Positions 16,966 to 28,000 of a DNA stretch of 45,515 bases are shown piece by piece. Below the pieces are notes generated by a model that saw only the letters and a list, made by a program, of their open reading frames with translations, had not been told where the DNA came from and made no database searches. Source of the DNA: Bacteroidales bacterium (GTDB lineage Bacteria > Bacteroidota > Bacteroidia > Bacteroidales > JAADJA01); the NCBI GenBank assembly GCA_020438105.1, contig JAGQVE010000029.1:1-45515 (forward strand). Reading direction: 5' to 3'. Numbering within the stretch: the first letter of the stretch is position 1; the number at the start of each line of letters is the position of its first letter. Both the position numbers and the translations under genes were made by a program.

Positions 16966-17658
16966 ATGATTCAAAATAAAATTCAACTTCGTCAACTCAA
17001 CCTGTACCTGCTGATTTCGGTAAGTTTCAGCATGAGCATGTTACTGTTCAGGATGCTTTTTACAGGTTCACTTTATTATGTTTTCCTGTCATGGAATCTT
17101 TTCCTGGCTTTTATTCCACTTTGGATTAGCAGCCGCTTGGTTAAAAAGCAAAATCGCCGCTGGTATCATCTGGTGCTTGCCGGTTCGTTGTGGCTGCTTT
17201 TTCTACCCAATGCTCCTTACATCATTACCGATTTTATTCACCTGGAAGATTCCCGTTTTGTGCCCCACTGGTTCGACCTCATGCTCATCCTCACCTTTGC
17301 ATGGAATGGCCTGTTGTTTTGGCTGATCACCATGTTTCATTTTAACACAGTCATCGAAAACAGGATCAATCCGAAACTGAAATTTTTACTTACCCAATTT
17401 ATTATCCTGCTTTCAGCGGTGGGTGTTTACCTGGGCCGTTACGGTCGATTCAACAGTTGGGATGCCTTTTTTGAGCCCATAGGTATCATCGGAAAAGTGG
17501 TGTATATGATTTTTCATCCAGTGCACTTCCCCGGATTTTACGGAATGGTGCTCGCCGTTTATGTATTCCTGGCCCTGCTGTTTGGATTTATTGATAAAGT
17601 AAGGCAAACAGGCATTCCAGAATTGTTAACCCAAAACCAGCGTCATGAACTCAAATAG
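16966..17658 (+). CDS. DUF1361 membrane protein
   Basis: Integral membrane protein of 230 residues with about seven hydrophobic segments. The conserved LLFLPNAPYIITDFIHL region (about 80-95) and the YLGRYGRFNSWD loop (about 155-167) identify DUF1361. The function is unknown. It starts 11 bp after a strong hairpin with a T run, leaving no room for a separate promoter, so its expression may depend on read-through from creD. Its last 14 bp overlap the radical SAM gene, suggesting coupled translation. An ATG at 16961 opens only a two-codon frame. Confidence 0.9.
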   Translation: MIQNKIQLRQLNLYLLISVSFSMSMLLFRMLFTGSLYYVFLSWNLFLAFIPLWISSRLVKKQNRRWYHLVLAGSLWLLFLPNAPYIITDFIHLEDSRFVPHWFDLMLILTFAWNGLLFWLITMFHFNTVIENRINPKLKFLLTQFIILLSAVGVYLGRYGRFNSWDAFFEPIGIIGKVVYMIFHPVHFPGFYGMVLAVYVFLALLFGFIDKVRQTGIPELLTQNQRHELK

Positions 17659-19090
17659 ATCCCTGTCAAAATTAAAATTCAAACTTATACTTCCTGCCCT
17701 GCTCGAAGCCAAAAGCCCCGACTGGCGGCCCATCAAATACAGTTTGTTCCCGCCCCTCGGACTGGCCACCCTGGCTGCTTTTATTCCAAACGAATGTGAA
17801 ACCGAAATCATCGACGAACATGTTGAAGCAATTGATCTTAACGACTATCCTGATGTTGTTGTCATCCAGATTTATATTACCAATGCTTACCGCGCCTACC
17901 AAATTGCAGATCATTACCGAAACCGGGGATCGCTTGTTTTACTGGGCGGTCTGCATGTTACTTCGTTACCCCAGGAGGCTGCGCTTCACGCGGATGTGAT
18001 TTTTTTAGGTCCCGGTGAAGATAGTTTCCCCCGTTTTTTAGATGACCTCAAAAACGGTTCGATCAAAAAAGTTTATCATTCTGAAAACCGATCGCTGCTT
18101 AACCTTCCGTTTCCACGAAGGGACCTGATCAAAAAACAGCTCTACCTCGTACCCAATTCCATTACTATTTCACGGGGTTGTCCGCATCAGTGCACCTTTT
18201 GCTACAAACATGCATTTTTCGCAGGCGGGAAATCGTATTACAGGCTCGAACTGGAACGTGCCCTTGCTGAAATTAGCGGTTTGAAAGGAAAACACTTATT
18301 TTTCCTGGATGACCACCTGCTCGCCAGTGCACCTTTTACAGCCAACCTCTTTGATGAAATGAAAGGGATGGGCAAGGTATTTCAGGGGGCGGCTACCGTG
18401 GAAAGTGTGATGGATGATAATCTTTTGAAGAAAGCACATGATGCCGGTTTGCGCAGCCTTTTCATCGGGTTTGAAACCATGAACAGCAGCAATCTGCAAT
18501 CGGCTAATAAAAACCACAACAAGCTTGAACGATACGACCTGGCCATTCGCAAGCTGCATGATATGGGCATTATGATCAACGGCAGTTTTGTGTATGGTTT
18601 TGATGAGGACGACTCGGATGTTTTCAAACGAACCGTTGATTGGGCCGTTTCCAAAGGGATCACTACAGCCACGTTTCACATTCTTACACCCTATCCCGGG
18701 ACGAAGGTGTTTGAGCAAATGCTAAACGAAAACCGCATCCTGACAACAAACTGGAATCAATACAATACCCGGCAGGTGGTTTTTAAACCGAACAAACTTT
18801 CGCCCGAAGCATTGAAAGCAGGCTATGACTGGTCGTACACCGAATTTTATAAGTGGTCGAATATTTTTCAATCGGCGCGGCAACAGGAACCCTTTATGGA
18901 ACTTGCACGCCACCTGGCTTATTCCGTTGCCTGGAAGAAGATGGAACCTTTATGGAATTATGCGATTAAGTTAAAACAGTTGAACAGAGCCCTACCATTG
19001 CTGGTAAATGTATTGAATCAGAAAAAACAAAATTCCAACCGGTTTTCAAATCCGCTGATTATTGAAAAAAGGGACCTGTTGCGAGCCTAA
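17645..19090 (+). CDS. B12-binding domain radical SAM protein
   Basis: Protein of 481 residues. The N-terminal cobalamin-binding-like Rossmann domain spans about 35-140, with the usual VVVIQIYITNAYRAYQIADHY and LLGGLHVTSLPQEA segments. It lacks the DxHxxG motif of base-off/His-on proteins, as many in this class do. The radical SAM core spans about 170-380, with C179, C183 and C186 in CPHQCTFC holding the 4Fe-4S cluster. A C-terminal helical region (about 395-480) follows. Members of this class methylate or rearrange unreactive carbons. The substrate is unknown. Overlap with the DUF1361 membrane protein hints at a lipid or envelope substrate (weak inference). Confidence 0.9.
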   Translation: MNSNRSLSKLKFKLILPALLEAKSPDWRPIKYSLFPPLGLATLAAFIPNECETEIIDEHVEAIDLNDYPDVVVIQIYITNAYRAYQIADHYRNRGSLVLLGGLHVTSLPQEAALHADVIFLGPGEDSFPRFLDDLKNGSIKKVYHSENRSLLNLPFPRRDLIKKQLYLVPNSITISRGCPHQCTFCYKHAFFAGGKSYYRLELERALAEISGLKGKHLFFLDDHLLASAPFTANLFDEMKGMGKVFQGAATVESVMDDNLLKKAHDAGLRSLFIGFETMNSSNLQSANKNHNKLERYDLAIRKLHDMGIMINGSFVYGFDEDDSDVFKRTVDWAVSKGITTATFHILTPYPGTKVFEQMLNENRILTTNWNQYNTRQVVFKPNKLSPEALKAGYDWSYTEFYKWSNIFQSARQQEPFMELARHLAYSVAWKKMEPLWNYAIKLKQLNRALPLLVNVLNQKKQNSNRFSNPLIIEKRDLLRA

Positions 19091-19202
19091 TATTAGTTTG
19101 ATAGATATATTTTCAACCAACAGCTGTTTTTCTTCAACCATAAGTAGCTGATTTTTAGTAAATAATTATTTAATTTGCGAAGTTAAATTAAGGGAGACAT
19201 AT

Positions 19203-19676
19203 ATGTTACTAAAAACAAGCGGGCTAACAATGCTAATTTTAGCAATTGCCCTTTCAATTACTGCTCAGCATCTTCACATCGAAAAGAACGATGGTGGCGA
19301 AATAAGCGAAACAATCAGCACCATCGACAAAATCACACTGCCGGCGGGAACAATGAAGATCGATCACAACAATTCGGAACCGACAACAGTGAGTTTATAT
19401 TCCATTAAGAAAATTTATTTCGACCTGGTTACTGAAACAGACGAATCAACATTAGAATTTAAACCGGTTATCTTTCCTAATCCGGCTTCAAACCAGGTTT
19501 TAATATCCAATCTGCCTGCGGGGAAATTTGAAGTAAACCTTTTTTCAATCCATGGCAACCTGGTATTGCAGTCCGAAATAGATGCTTCAAATCCCATTAT
19601 CGATATAGATTGGCTATCAGGCGGGATTTATATCCTAAAGGTAAATGGTTCAACAACGAAAATTGTAAAACAATGA
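19203..19676 (+). CDS. Small secreted protein with T9SS type A sorting domain
   Basis: Secreted protein of 157 residues. It has a signal peptide (to about 21, ending SITAQ). A short segment of about 55 residues contains two copies of an I-D/K-K-I motif (STIDKITLP and YSIKKIYFD), the IDxITF-type repeat common in Bacteroidota surface proteins. A T9SS sorting domain of about 75 residues follows (FPNPASNQVLIS, LFSIHGNLVLQS, GGIYILKVNG). It therefore carries almost no cargo besides the tail. The start codon is preceded by AAGGGAGA, a rare Shine-Dalgarno-like stretch. Its stop overlaps the next start (ATGA), so it is translationally coupled to the beta-helix protein. Confidence 0.88.
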   Translation: MLLKTSGLTMLILAIALSITAQHLHIEKNDGGEISETISTIDKITLPAGTMKIDHNNSEPTTVSLYSIKKIYFDLVTETDESTLEFKPVIFPNPASNQVLISNLPAGKFEVNLFSIHGNLVLQSEIDASNPIIDIDWLSGGIYILKVNGSTTKIVKQ

Positions 19677-21907
19677 AAAGAGTAGCCTTGATCAGTGCGG
19701 CCTTGTTAGGGACAATTTTCCTGTTTGGCCAAAATATTATGAAATTACATACCGGAAACGAAATCATCCAAATGGAGGTTTCGGAAACCGACAGCCTGTT
19801 TTTTACTGAAAACGGAACGATAGCTAATTTTCGGGTTGCCGGAAATTTAAGCCAGTTTAATGTTTCGGAAATTGATAGCATCACCTTCGATCTGGAACCG
19901 GTTGTGGATTCAACGGTTTATGTGTACTACACCGGAACATCAGCTTCGGTAAATAATCCGCTGGAATCGGTAGGCGTTACCGCCGAAGTAGATGGCGCCA
20001 ATGTGACCATAACTTCCACAGCCCCTATAGCGCACATTAACTATGTGTTGTCAGGAAGCAGCAATGAAGGGTCATTCAAAATTTATTCGGATGAGCGGAT
20101 TGATTTAATTCTTGATGGTGTAAATATCACAAATCCTGATGGTCCGGCTATCAATATCCAATCAGATAAAAGGGTTACCGTTGAGCTTGTTGAAGAAACA
20201 AACAACAGTTTAACCGATGGTGAAAATTACCTCGACCCACCCAATGGCGAAGATCAGGATGCTGCATTTTTCAGCGAAGGACAACTGGTCTTTGAAGGAA
20301 GTGGCAACTTAACAATAATCGGCCTCGGACTTGATCAGCACGGGCTGGCAAGTGATGACTATATCCGCATTTTGGGAGGAAATATCACGGTAAGCAGCGC
20401 CGTAAAAGATGGCATTCATGCAAAAGACGGGTTTTTCATGGAAGATGGGAACGTAGAAGTTACTTCCGATGGCGATGGGGTTGATGCCGGGAATGACAAT
20501 ATTGAAATTTCAGGTGGGGTACTTACAGTTCACAGCCAAAGTGACGAAGTGAGCGCCGTTAAATGCGACAGCACTTTAATTATGACCGATGGATTGCTGG
20601 ATATTGAAGTTAGCGGGGATAAGTCCAAAGGATTGAACAGCAATATGGAAATAATTCTTTATGGAGGAACTGTTGATATCAATACTTCGGGAGGAGTAAT
20701 TCTGGAGGCATCCGGACAGGGATATGACCCTTCATACTGCTCGGCGATAAAATCGGAAACGCTGGTGATGATTAACGGAGCATCTGTTACGATCAACTCA
20801 ACCGGCGAAGCAGGACGGGGTATTTCAAGTGATGGCGATATTGTGATTTCGGGTGGAAGCCTTGAAATTACCGCTTCTGGCGATGGCGACACCTATACGA
20901 ATATTGAAGGTGATAACGATGCTTATCACGGTGCCTGCCTTAATGCAGATGGAAATATTTCGATCATAGATGGAAACGTAACTTTATCGCATTCGGGTGA
21001 TGGAGGCAAAGGCATTACCACAGATACTGACCTGCTAATTGGCGGTTCCGGGAATGAACCAATCATTGAAATTACTACCACTGGTGAACGTATTACCATT
21101 TCAAGCGGGGGCTGGCCTCCCGGCAGTGGTGACTACGACGAAGCCAAGGCAGTGAAAGCGGACGGCAACATTACCATCGAAAGTGGTGAAATTACAATTG
21201 ATTCAGCCGATGACGGCTTAAAAACACTGGATACCATTACAATCAACGACGGAACCATAAATATTATCCAATCGGAAGAGGCAATAGAAGGCCCGAACAT
21301 CATTATCAATGGTGGTAACATTAGCCTTGTTTCGCATGATGACGGATTAAATGCAACCTATGGAAATGGTGGCGAACAAAACGACGGAAGCCTGCTGGAA
21401 ATTAACGGTGGTTATATTTATATCAATTCATCAAATGGTGATCCTTTGGATAGCAATGGCAACATCCATATCAATGGTGGAGTAATTGTAGTTCATGGCC
21501 CGCAGTCTTCGCCTGAGGTTGGAATGGATGTGAATGGCAGTTGTATTGTTACCGGCGGGTTTTTAGTGGTTTCGGGGACCAACTCCAACATGACCGAAAA
21601 TGCCAGCCCGTCTTCAACCCAATATTGTGTATTGTTAAGAACCAATCAGCAGGTTAGCGCCAATACCATTTTCCATATTGAAGACAATGCCGGAAACTCC
21701 CTGTTAACATTCAAACCAGTGCGCAGCTACTATTCAATAATTTTCTCATCAGATCAACTGAGCAGCGGCACAACTTATAAAGTTTACACAGGAGGCAGTT
21801 GTACAGGCACACCGGTTAATGGGTTATATGAAGGTGGGACTTACTCCGGTGGAACGCTGAAAACCACATTTTCCTTGAGCAATATGGCTCCCACCGTTTG
21901 GTTTTAA
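19673..21907 (+). CDS. Secreted Cthe_2159-type carbohydrate-binding beta-helix protein
   Basis: Secreted protein of 744 residues from the ATG at 19673, which overlaps the previous stop; a TTG extension from 19610 is rejected because it would precede the signal peptide. The signal peptide is about residues 1-20. The N-terminal region has the EIDSITF motif also seen in the neighbour. Residues about 85-620 form a repetitive right-handed beta-helix (repeats like GGNITV, DGDGVDAGN, GIHAKDG), matching PF14262 (Cthe_2159), whose founder binds cellulose and pectin-like sugars. The C-terminus (GGTYSGGTLKTTFSLSNM) is not a T9SS tail. It may be secreted or surface-held with its small tailed partner. A terminator follows. 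Confidence 0.88.
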   Translation: MKRVALISAALLGTIFLFGQNIMKLHTGNEIIQMEVSETDSLFFTENGTIANFRVAGNLSQFNVSEIDSITFDLEPVVDSTVYVYYTGTSASVNNPLESVGVTAEVDGANVTITSTAPIAHINYVLSGSSNEGSFKIYSDERIDLILDGVNITNPDGPAINIQSDKRVTVELVEETNNSLTDGENYLDPPNGEDQDAAFFSEGQLVFEGSGNLTIIGLGLDQHGLASDDYIRILGGNITVSSAVKDGIHAKDGFFMEDGNVEVTSDGDGVDAGNDNIEISGGVLTVHSQSDEVSAVKCDSTLIMTDGLLDIEVSGDKSKGLNSNMEIILYGGTVDINTSGGVILEASGQGYDPSYCSAIKSETLVMINGASVTINSTGEAGRGISSDGDIVISGGSLEITASGDGDTYTNIEGDNDAYHGACLNADGNISIIDGNVTLSHSGDGGKGITTDTDLLIGGSGNEPIIEITTTGERITISSGGWPPGSGDYDEAKAVKADGNITIESGEITIDSADDGLKTLDTITINDGTINIIQSEEAIEGPNIIINGGNISLVSHDDGLNATYGNGGEQNDGSLLEINGGYIYINSSNGDPLDSNGNIHINGGVIVVHGPQSSPEVGMDVNGSCIVTGGFLVVSGTNSNMTENASPSSTQYCVLLRTNQQVSANTIFHIEDNAGNSLLTFKPVRSYYSIIFSSDQLSSGTTYKVYTGGSCTGTPVNGLYEGGTYSGGTLKTTFSLSNMAPTVWF

Positions 21908-21938
21908 GATATATTTTCTATAGGATATTCCAACGAAG

Positions 21939-21964
21939 AAAGCCGGTTTACGCCGGCTTTTTTT
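21939..21964 (+). terminator. Rho-independent terminator after the beta-helix gene
   Basis: AAAGCCGG and CCGGCTTT form a perfect 8-bp stem around TTTACG, and the T run continues to 21964. It lies 31 bp after the stop at 21907 and could also stop converging transcription of the macroglobulin gene. Confidence 0.9.
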
Positions 21965-22044
21965 CTTAGTGATAATCCTTAGTAATCAAGACATATCCTC
22001 ACACCAGAATCCACCATCGGTGAAATAAGACTAAACGCCAAACT

Positions 22045-22065
22045 CTGAACGCTGAACCCTGAACG
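22045..22065. repeat. Three tandem 7-bp units CTGAAC(G/C)
   Basis: CTGAACG, CTGAACC and CTGAACG lie head to tail in the short gap between two convergent genes. The 7-bp period and GAAC core resemble the array at 211-259 (GAAC read on its other strand). Confidence 0.7.
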
Positions 22066-22069
22066 AACC

Positions 22070-25000
22070 TTACTCCACTGTCACCCTCATCCCTTCAGAA
22101 TGACTCGCAAACTCCGGTGCATACATACACTGAATGCTGGTGATGCCATTGCTGAAATCCCCTTTTTGTGAGGCCACCAGCGGGTATTCAAACACGTAGG
22201 TCCCTTTACGCAGGTAATCGAAGAAAAAGTTCGTAGAAGCGTCCAGCGTGCTTTCATAATAACCGAGTCCATCCTGGTACCGGTAGCCCGAGAGCACATT
22301 GACCGGCTCAAAGGCCGAAGCCCGCATATCTTTCATGTGAACGAACTCCATATCCCGGTCGACCCGCAACTCAATCCTCACTTTGATTTTTTCGCCAACC
22401 TTCAAACCGGCTCCTTCAGTGAAAGGCTCAATTACCGGCCCTGATGGCGTATTCCGTTCCACAAACAGTTGTTTCTTTAACGAAAGCGGCGTTTCATGTG
22501 GCGTGATCTTATCCAGATCCTCAAAATATTGCCAGTAAACGGCGCCCCAGGCAACGGTAGAATTCTCGTTGGTAATAATAACTTCGCCCATTTCCGATTC
22601 AATATCACCTCCACTCCAGGCAGTTTTAAAATAACCGGTTCCGGCTTCCACTTTTGTATCATCACGCTGCATCGGATTTATCACTTGTTTCCCGATTTTG
22701 ATTTCAGCCAGTTTATCGTTTGCCAACCAGTCCGATCCCCTCAAAAGCAAAGCATATACAGCACTTGCAGTGGCTTTTGAAGTTCCCCACGACTGTGTTT
22801 GTTTTTGCTTAAGCAACCAGATTTTCATTTGCTCAACGGCTTTCCGGTCGTTCATGATCTTATCAAAAGCCTCAATCAACAGGGCTTGAGTTTCGATGGG
22901 CGCCTGGTACCAGTAGTATCCCGAATTGTTATCCCGGAAATACAATCCCATCTCCTCCGAATAAAGCGCATGTTCTTTAACTGAAGCAATTATATTGGAC
23001 GGAGCTGATTTTACGCCCAGGTTATACAACGCCATGGCCATCATCCCTTTGGAATACAGGTCGTGGTTTACCCAAAATTTGATCGCCTGGTCCCTGAAGT
23101 AGGCAAATGCCTCCTCCTGCCCTTTGCTAATCACGACTTCATCCATAAAATAACTGCGTGCCAGCAGGTAGTGAATGATCATGTAATTAAGATGATCGTT
23201 GTTCTTATAATCTTCATCAAACTTTTTGATTTGCTCAAAATCATCCTTCATTTCCTGGTCAATGTAGCGGATTGCCCGGATAAGCATGTCATAATTTTGC
23301 GCATCCTTTACAATGTCGTAAACACCCAGTTGGCGCAAATGTGCCATGCCCAAAACGACTTGCTGACTCACATAGCGGTTATCCCGCATCCCTTTAAACC
23401 AGGGCCATCCACCGGAAGGTGACTGCAATTGCCTGAGTTTTCGAAGTGCTGAATTTTTCTCCTGCGCCATTTTATTTATATCAAAAAGCAAGGCGATCCG
23501 TTGTTTTTGCTCCGACTCATTTTTTGCATCCATTACCCAGGGCGTTTCATTCAAAATAAGCGACTTTAACTCCTGGTTTTTCTCCAGGTTCGAAAGCAGC
23601 GCATCCGGGGTATAATTGCGCCAGGCATCAAACACATTTTTAATTTTCGGATTACTGTTGGCAAGGTGAGAGGCAATGCTGTTGGCATAAAAACGATTCA
23701 TGGCATGATCGGCTGATTCCTGCTCTTGCTCCATGATATAGGGCAGCGCCTGAACGGCATACCAGGCAGGATTCGACGAAAACTCAAGCGTTAGTTTATG
23801 GTTTTTCAAGCTGCCACTTGCATCGCTGTTTTTCAGTTTTTCAAAGACAAATTTTTTGGTTTCGTTGCCGTTAACCGGCAGCGGCAATGATTCCGTTACC
23901 AGCATGCGGTTGGTCAACACCGGGATCGGTTTTGATTCACCATCGGTAAAGTCATCAGCTTTGGCCCGGATTTCATAAGATACCACCGAATATGTATCCG
24001 GAATTGCAATTTCCCAGGAAACAGCTTTACTGCCATCTTTGCCAACCATGAACGACTGCCTGGTATCACCTTTTAATATAGCCGAAGTGATGTCCTTCAA
24101 AGTGATTGGATCTTTAAAAAGCAACTCCACCTCACCTGCTAAAGTATCCTCCGAAAGGTTTACCAGCTTTGCTGTAAAGTTCATTTGGTCGCCTTCCCTG
24201 AAAAAGCGGGGCGCATTGGCAACCACCATCAAATCTTTTTGCGTTATTACCTCTTTGCTGAATTGCCCGTATTTTAAATCTTTTGAATAAGCCAGTCCCA
24301 TCAGCTTCCACCGGGTGAGTGATTCGGGCATTTCGAAGGAAAGGATCACATTGCCCTCCTCGTCGGTTTTTAGATCGGGGAAAAAGAAGGCGGTTTCACG
24401 GAAATCGCGGCGGACTTCAAGGCTCTGGGTTGATGAACTTTTAACATTTATCTCCTGTAAACCACCAGTAGTATCCGAATAATTTGCAGAAATGTCATGA
24501 AATTTGAAGTCACTGATACCATCTTCAGACTCCTCCATATTTTTGTACTTCTCTAGCGCAACTCCATTCATAAAATACACACCATCCTGACTTTCATTAT
24601 CTGCACGTCCACCTCTGAGATAATAACCGCCAAAATAATCAAAACCAAACCAGTTGAGTTGATCATAGGTTTTATAAATGGATTTAGGATATTCGGAGAT
24701 GTAAGGCCGGTTCAATGAGCCTCCCTGACTTAAAAAATTTTGATTTACCGCCCAGTAGCTATAGCCTGAGTAGGAATTATAAAGGTCAAAATTCCAGCTA
24801 TGTGCAACAAAAGCATCCAACGAAACATCGTACATCGAAGCCAGCAATTCAGCGGCCACCTTGTCGCCGTTTTTCCCTTTTATTTTGATTTGCCAGTTTT
24901 CCTTTTGTCCGGGCTGCAGCTTATCCCTGAACGTAATAAACTCAAAATCCAGCTCCTTGTTGGTGTAAGGAACATCCACACGGAAGCCATCTTCATAACT

Positions 25001-28000
25001 CCGGTTATTTTTTACAAAACAGACCCTGATCGAAAAGCCTCCCCTCAGATCTTCCGTTACCGGAAATTCAATTTTCTTTTGTTCCTTATTCAGCGTGATC
25101 CATTCCGATTTTAAAACTTTATATTCACGGGTTACTTCATAAAGCACCCGCACTTTTTCGTCAGCAGAAGCAATCAGGAAGCTTGCATTTTCACCGGGCT
25201 CACACCGATTTTTAAGCGGCTTAAACCAGAAAAATTCATGAACAGGCGATTTATTTTTCCCGGGATTATAAACCGTGAATATTTTTGAATATGCCACTTT
25301 AGTTCCAAACTCATCAGTAGTTTCAGCACTTACTTGATACCTTCCAGCAGTGAGGGCCGGCATTTCATTTAATGGAAGCAGGCTGTCGATTTCCGAATTA
25401 AATGAAAAATTCAACAACTCCTTACCCTCTTTCAGATTTTCCATAGAAGGATTTCCTGAATAGGAATCATACGGAAAAGAATTTTTAAATTCATCTTCGG
25501 GGATTACCTGCTGATCAGGAGCTGCCCAATACCTTTCACGAATCAATTGATCAGGTTCTTCCAGTGCAAAAAGTTTAATTGTGCCAGAAGCGGCCACCGG
25601 CTGATCATTCAGGTTAGTAGTCCAGAACTTGATTTGTGTAAGTTTTGTAGCATCCACCTCCTCATCCAGGTCAAACTTTACCTGAAGCGCTTCATAACCC
25701 ACATTAACAATGGTTTGAGCCGATTGAGTTTCGCCGGTAATATCGGTTACATCCGCATACACGGTGTAACTGAACATGGGCTTATATTTTTCAGGAATGG
25801 AATAATCCGGAATGGCCGTAAAATCAATGGAAAATGCACCATTATCATCCGTGCTGGTTGTTCCATTAGTTATTTCCATGCTTGCATTGTTGAAGGGCCA
25901 GAATCTCCAGAAAAGGTCAAACCAGGGAAAACGCACCTCACGAATAACCCGGTATTTCACCTGTGAACCCGACACCAGATTTCCGGCATAAGCTTTCGCT
26001 TTTCCTTTAACGGTAACCTTTTCATTAATTTTATACGCGCCTTCAATTGGATCAAAAGAAATCTCAAAGGTGGGTCGTTTGTATTCTTCAACCCTGATCT
26101 GTTGCGAACCGGATTTATCCCGAATGGTCATACTCCCGTTCAAAACACCCTGGGGTGCCACAAAAGTAGCATTGAAAGAACCGTAATCATTGGTGGTAAC
26201 AGTAACCTCAGAAATCTTCTGGTAATTGGCATCCAGGAATTCCACCGTAGTGGAATAGCCCGTTTTGATATCTTTTTGATCACCCAGCACATCCATCACA
26301 ATACCTTTGAAATAAATGGTTTGGCCGGGCCGGTAAATCGCCCTGTCGGTAAAAAACCAGGTGCGGGTAGTTTTGCGCAGCTCCTGCGACGAATAATAGG
26401 ATCTGTAAAAACGATCGCCCGTGATCAGCGCTTCATTATTCCAATTAAATGCAAGAAAATAGTTGCGCGATCTGTCTGTTTTGTCAAGTTCGGGAACTTC
26501 AAAAAATCCATTTTCATCGCTGGTGAAACTGCCTCCGGCTTCGGTGGAATATTCATTTCGGCGATAGTCGTAATACTGGTAATAAAGGTCGGCAGACACG
26601 CCTGCCAATGGTAAACCCGATTTACGATTTAGCATATAAAACTGCTGGTTTGAGTTGCCATTTTGCCTGGATATATAGCTGATATTCGACGACCATAATT
26701 TTTCATAAAAAATCAGGTTTGAATCGGGATTAAATTCAGCCGATTCGGAAGCCAGTAAGATGTAATAACCGGCAGGCAAAGCATCGATTTTGATCTCCGT
26801 GGAATGCGACTGAAAATCTCCCTCATCGATCAGTGCTTGTGTCCATTCGCGGAAAACAGGCAAGCCGATATATTTATTCAGTAATTCGTTGAGGTTCCTG
26901 TTTTCTTTTGCCATCTGTTCCGCTTTTTTATAATCAACCTTTGCTAACCTCAGGTAAAGGTTTTCCAGATTCTTGTATTTAACCAAAGCAAGCGCCGCTT
27001 CGCCGGGAACGATCACATTCTCAGTAGTAATCTCCAGCTCTTTTCGCTGAATACTAAATAAAAGCGCACGGCAATTTTGCGCGCCATCCGAATCAGGAAA
27101 CCGCTTGATGGCCTCATGGCAAATATCAGCCGCAGCTTTGATTTCCCAACGATGTTTATCAGAAATGGCCGGATTGTATTGTAGGCCCGTTTGCTGCAGT
27201 TGCTGAGCAATGGCATAACTTACCAAAGTTGAAACGGGTTCGGAAACTAAGGTTTGTTCATACTCTTTAAGTGCTGCCAAATACAAATAATCTTTTTCCG
27301 GCAGAACAGCATTTTCCTTTACAAAACTCAATCGTTTCAGGTTTACATCAACCAGTGCATCCGGATTTTTATCGTTCAGATGGAAATCCATTAAATCTTG
27401 CAGGATGCGAATTGCATAATATTTCAGTGAAAGGGAATCGCTTGATTTTATATCAATCTTGGAGAAGCTTTTCGGATCAGAAAAGAATTCGGCGTTATCA
27501 ATCTCAAAGGTATTGGCAGGTTTGGTAAGGCTTGCTTCATCATTCATAAAAAAATCAACGGCACGGTGAGCCAGGAAATCATAAAGCGTTGGTCGGATCT
27601 CTTTGGAATTTCCGGGTGATAAAATGGCGTCGTAATCCTTCAGGTTGATTTTCTTTAGCGATTTTGGGTCTTCAAGTGAAGCCTGATAATTTTGAATGAT
27701 CCGGCCCATAATGGTCTTAAGATCCCAGGTTTTTATATCATCTGAAGGAGAACCAGAAACCGTTGATCTTTCCATGAATTTCCAGCGATTCGATTGGTAA
27801 TATCTCCAGTAAATTTCGGCTTGAATGGAGTAAAGAATTTCTTTTACGGGGGGTTCGGATTTTTTAATCTCACCCTGCAACTCCTCAACGATCTTAACCA
27901 GGAAATCCTCCTGAAAATCGGCGTTTAAGCGCATTTTATACAGAAGTGACTTGATGTATTGCGGGTGGTTTTCGGTGGCAAGCGCTTGTTTATAGATCTT

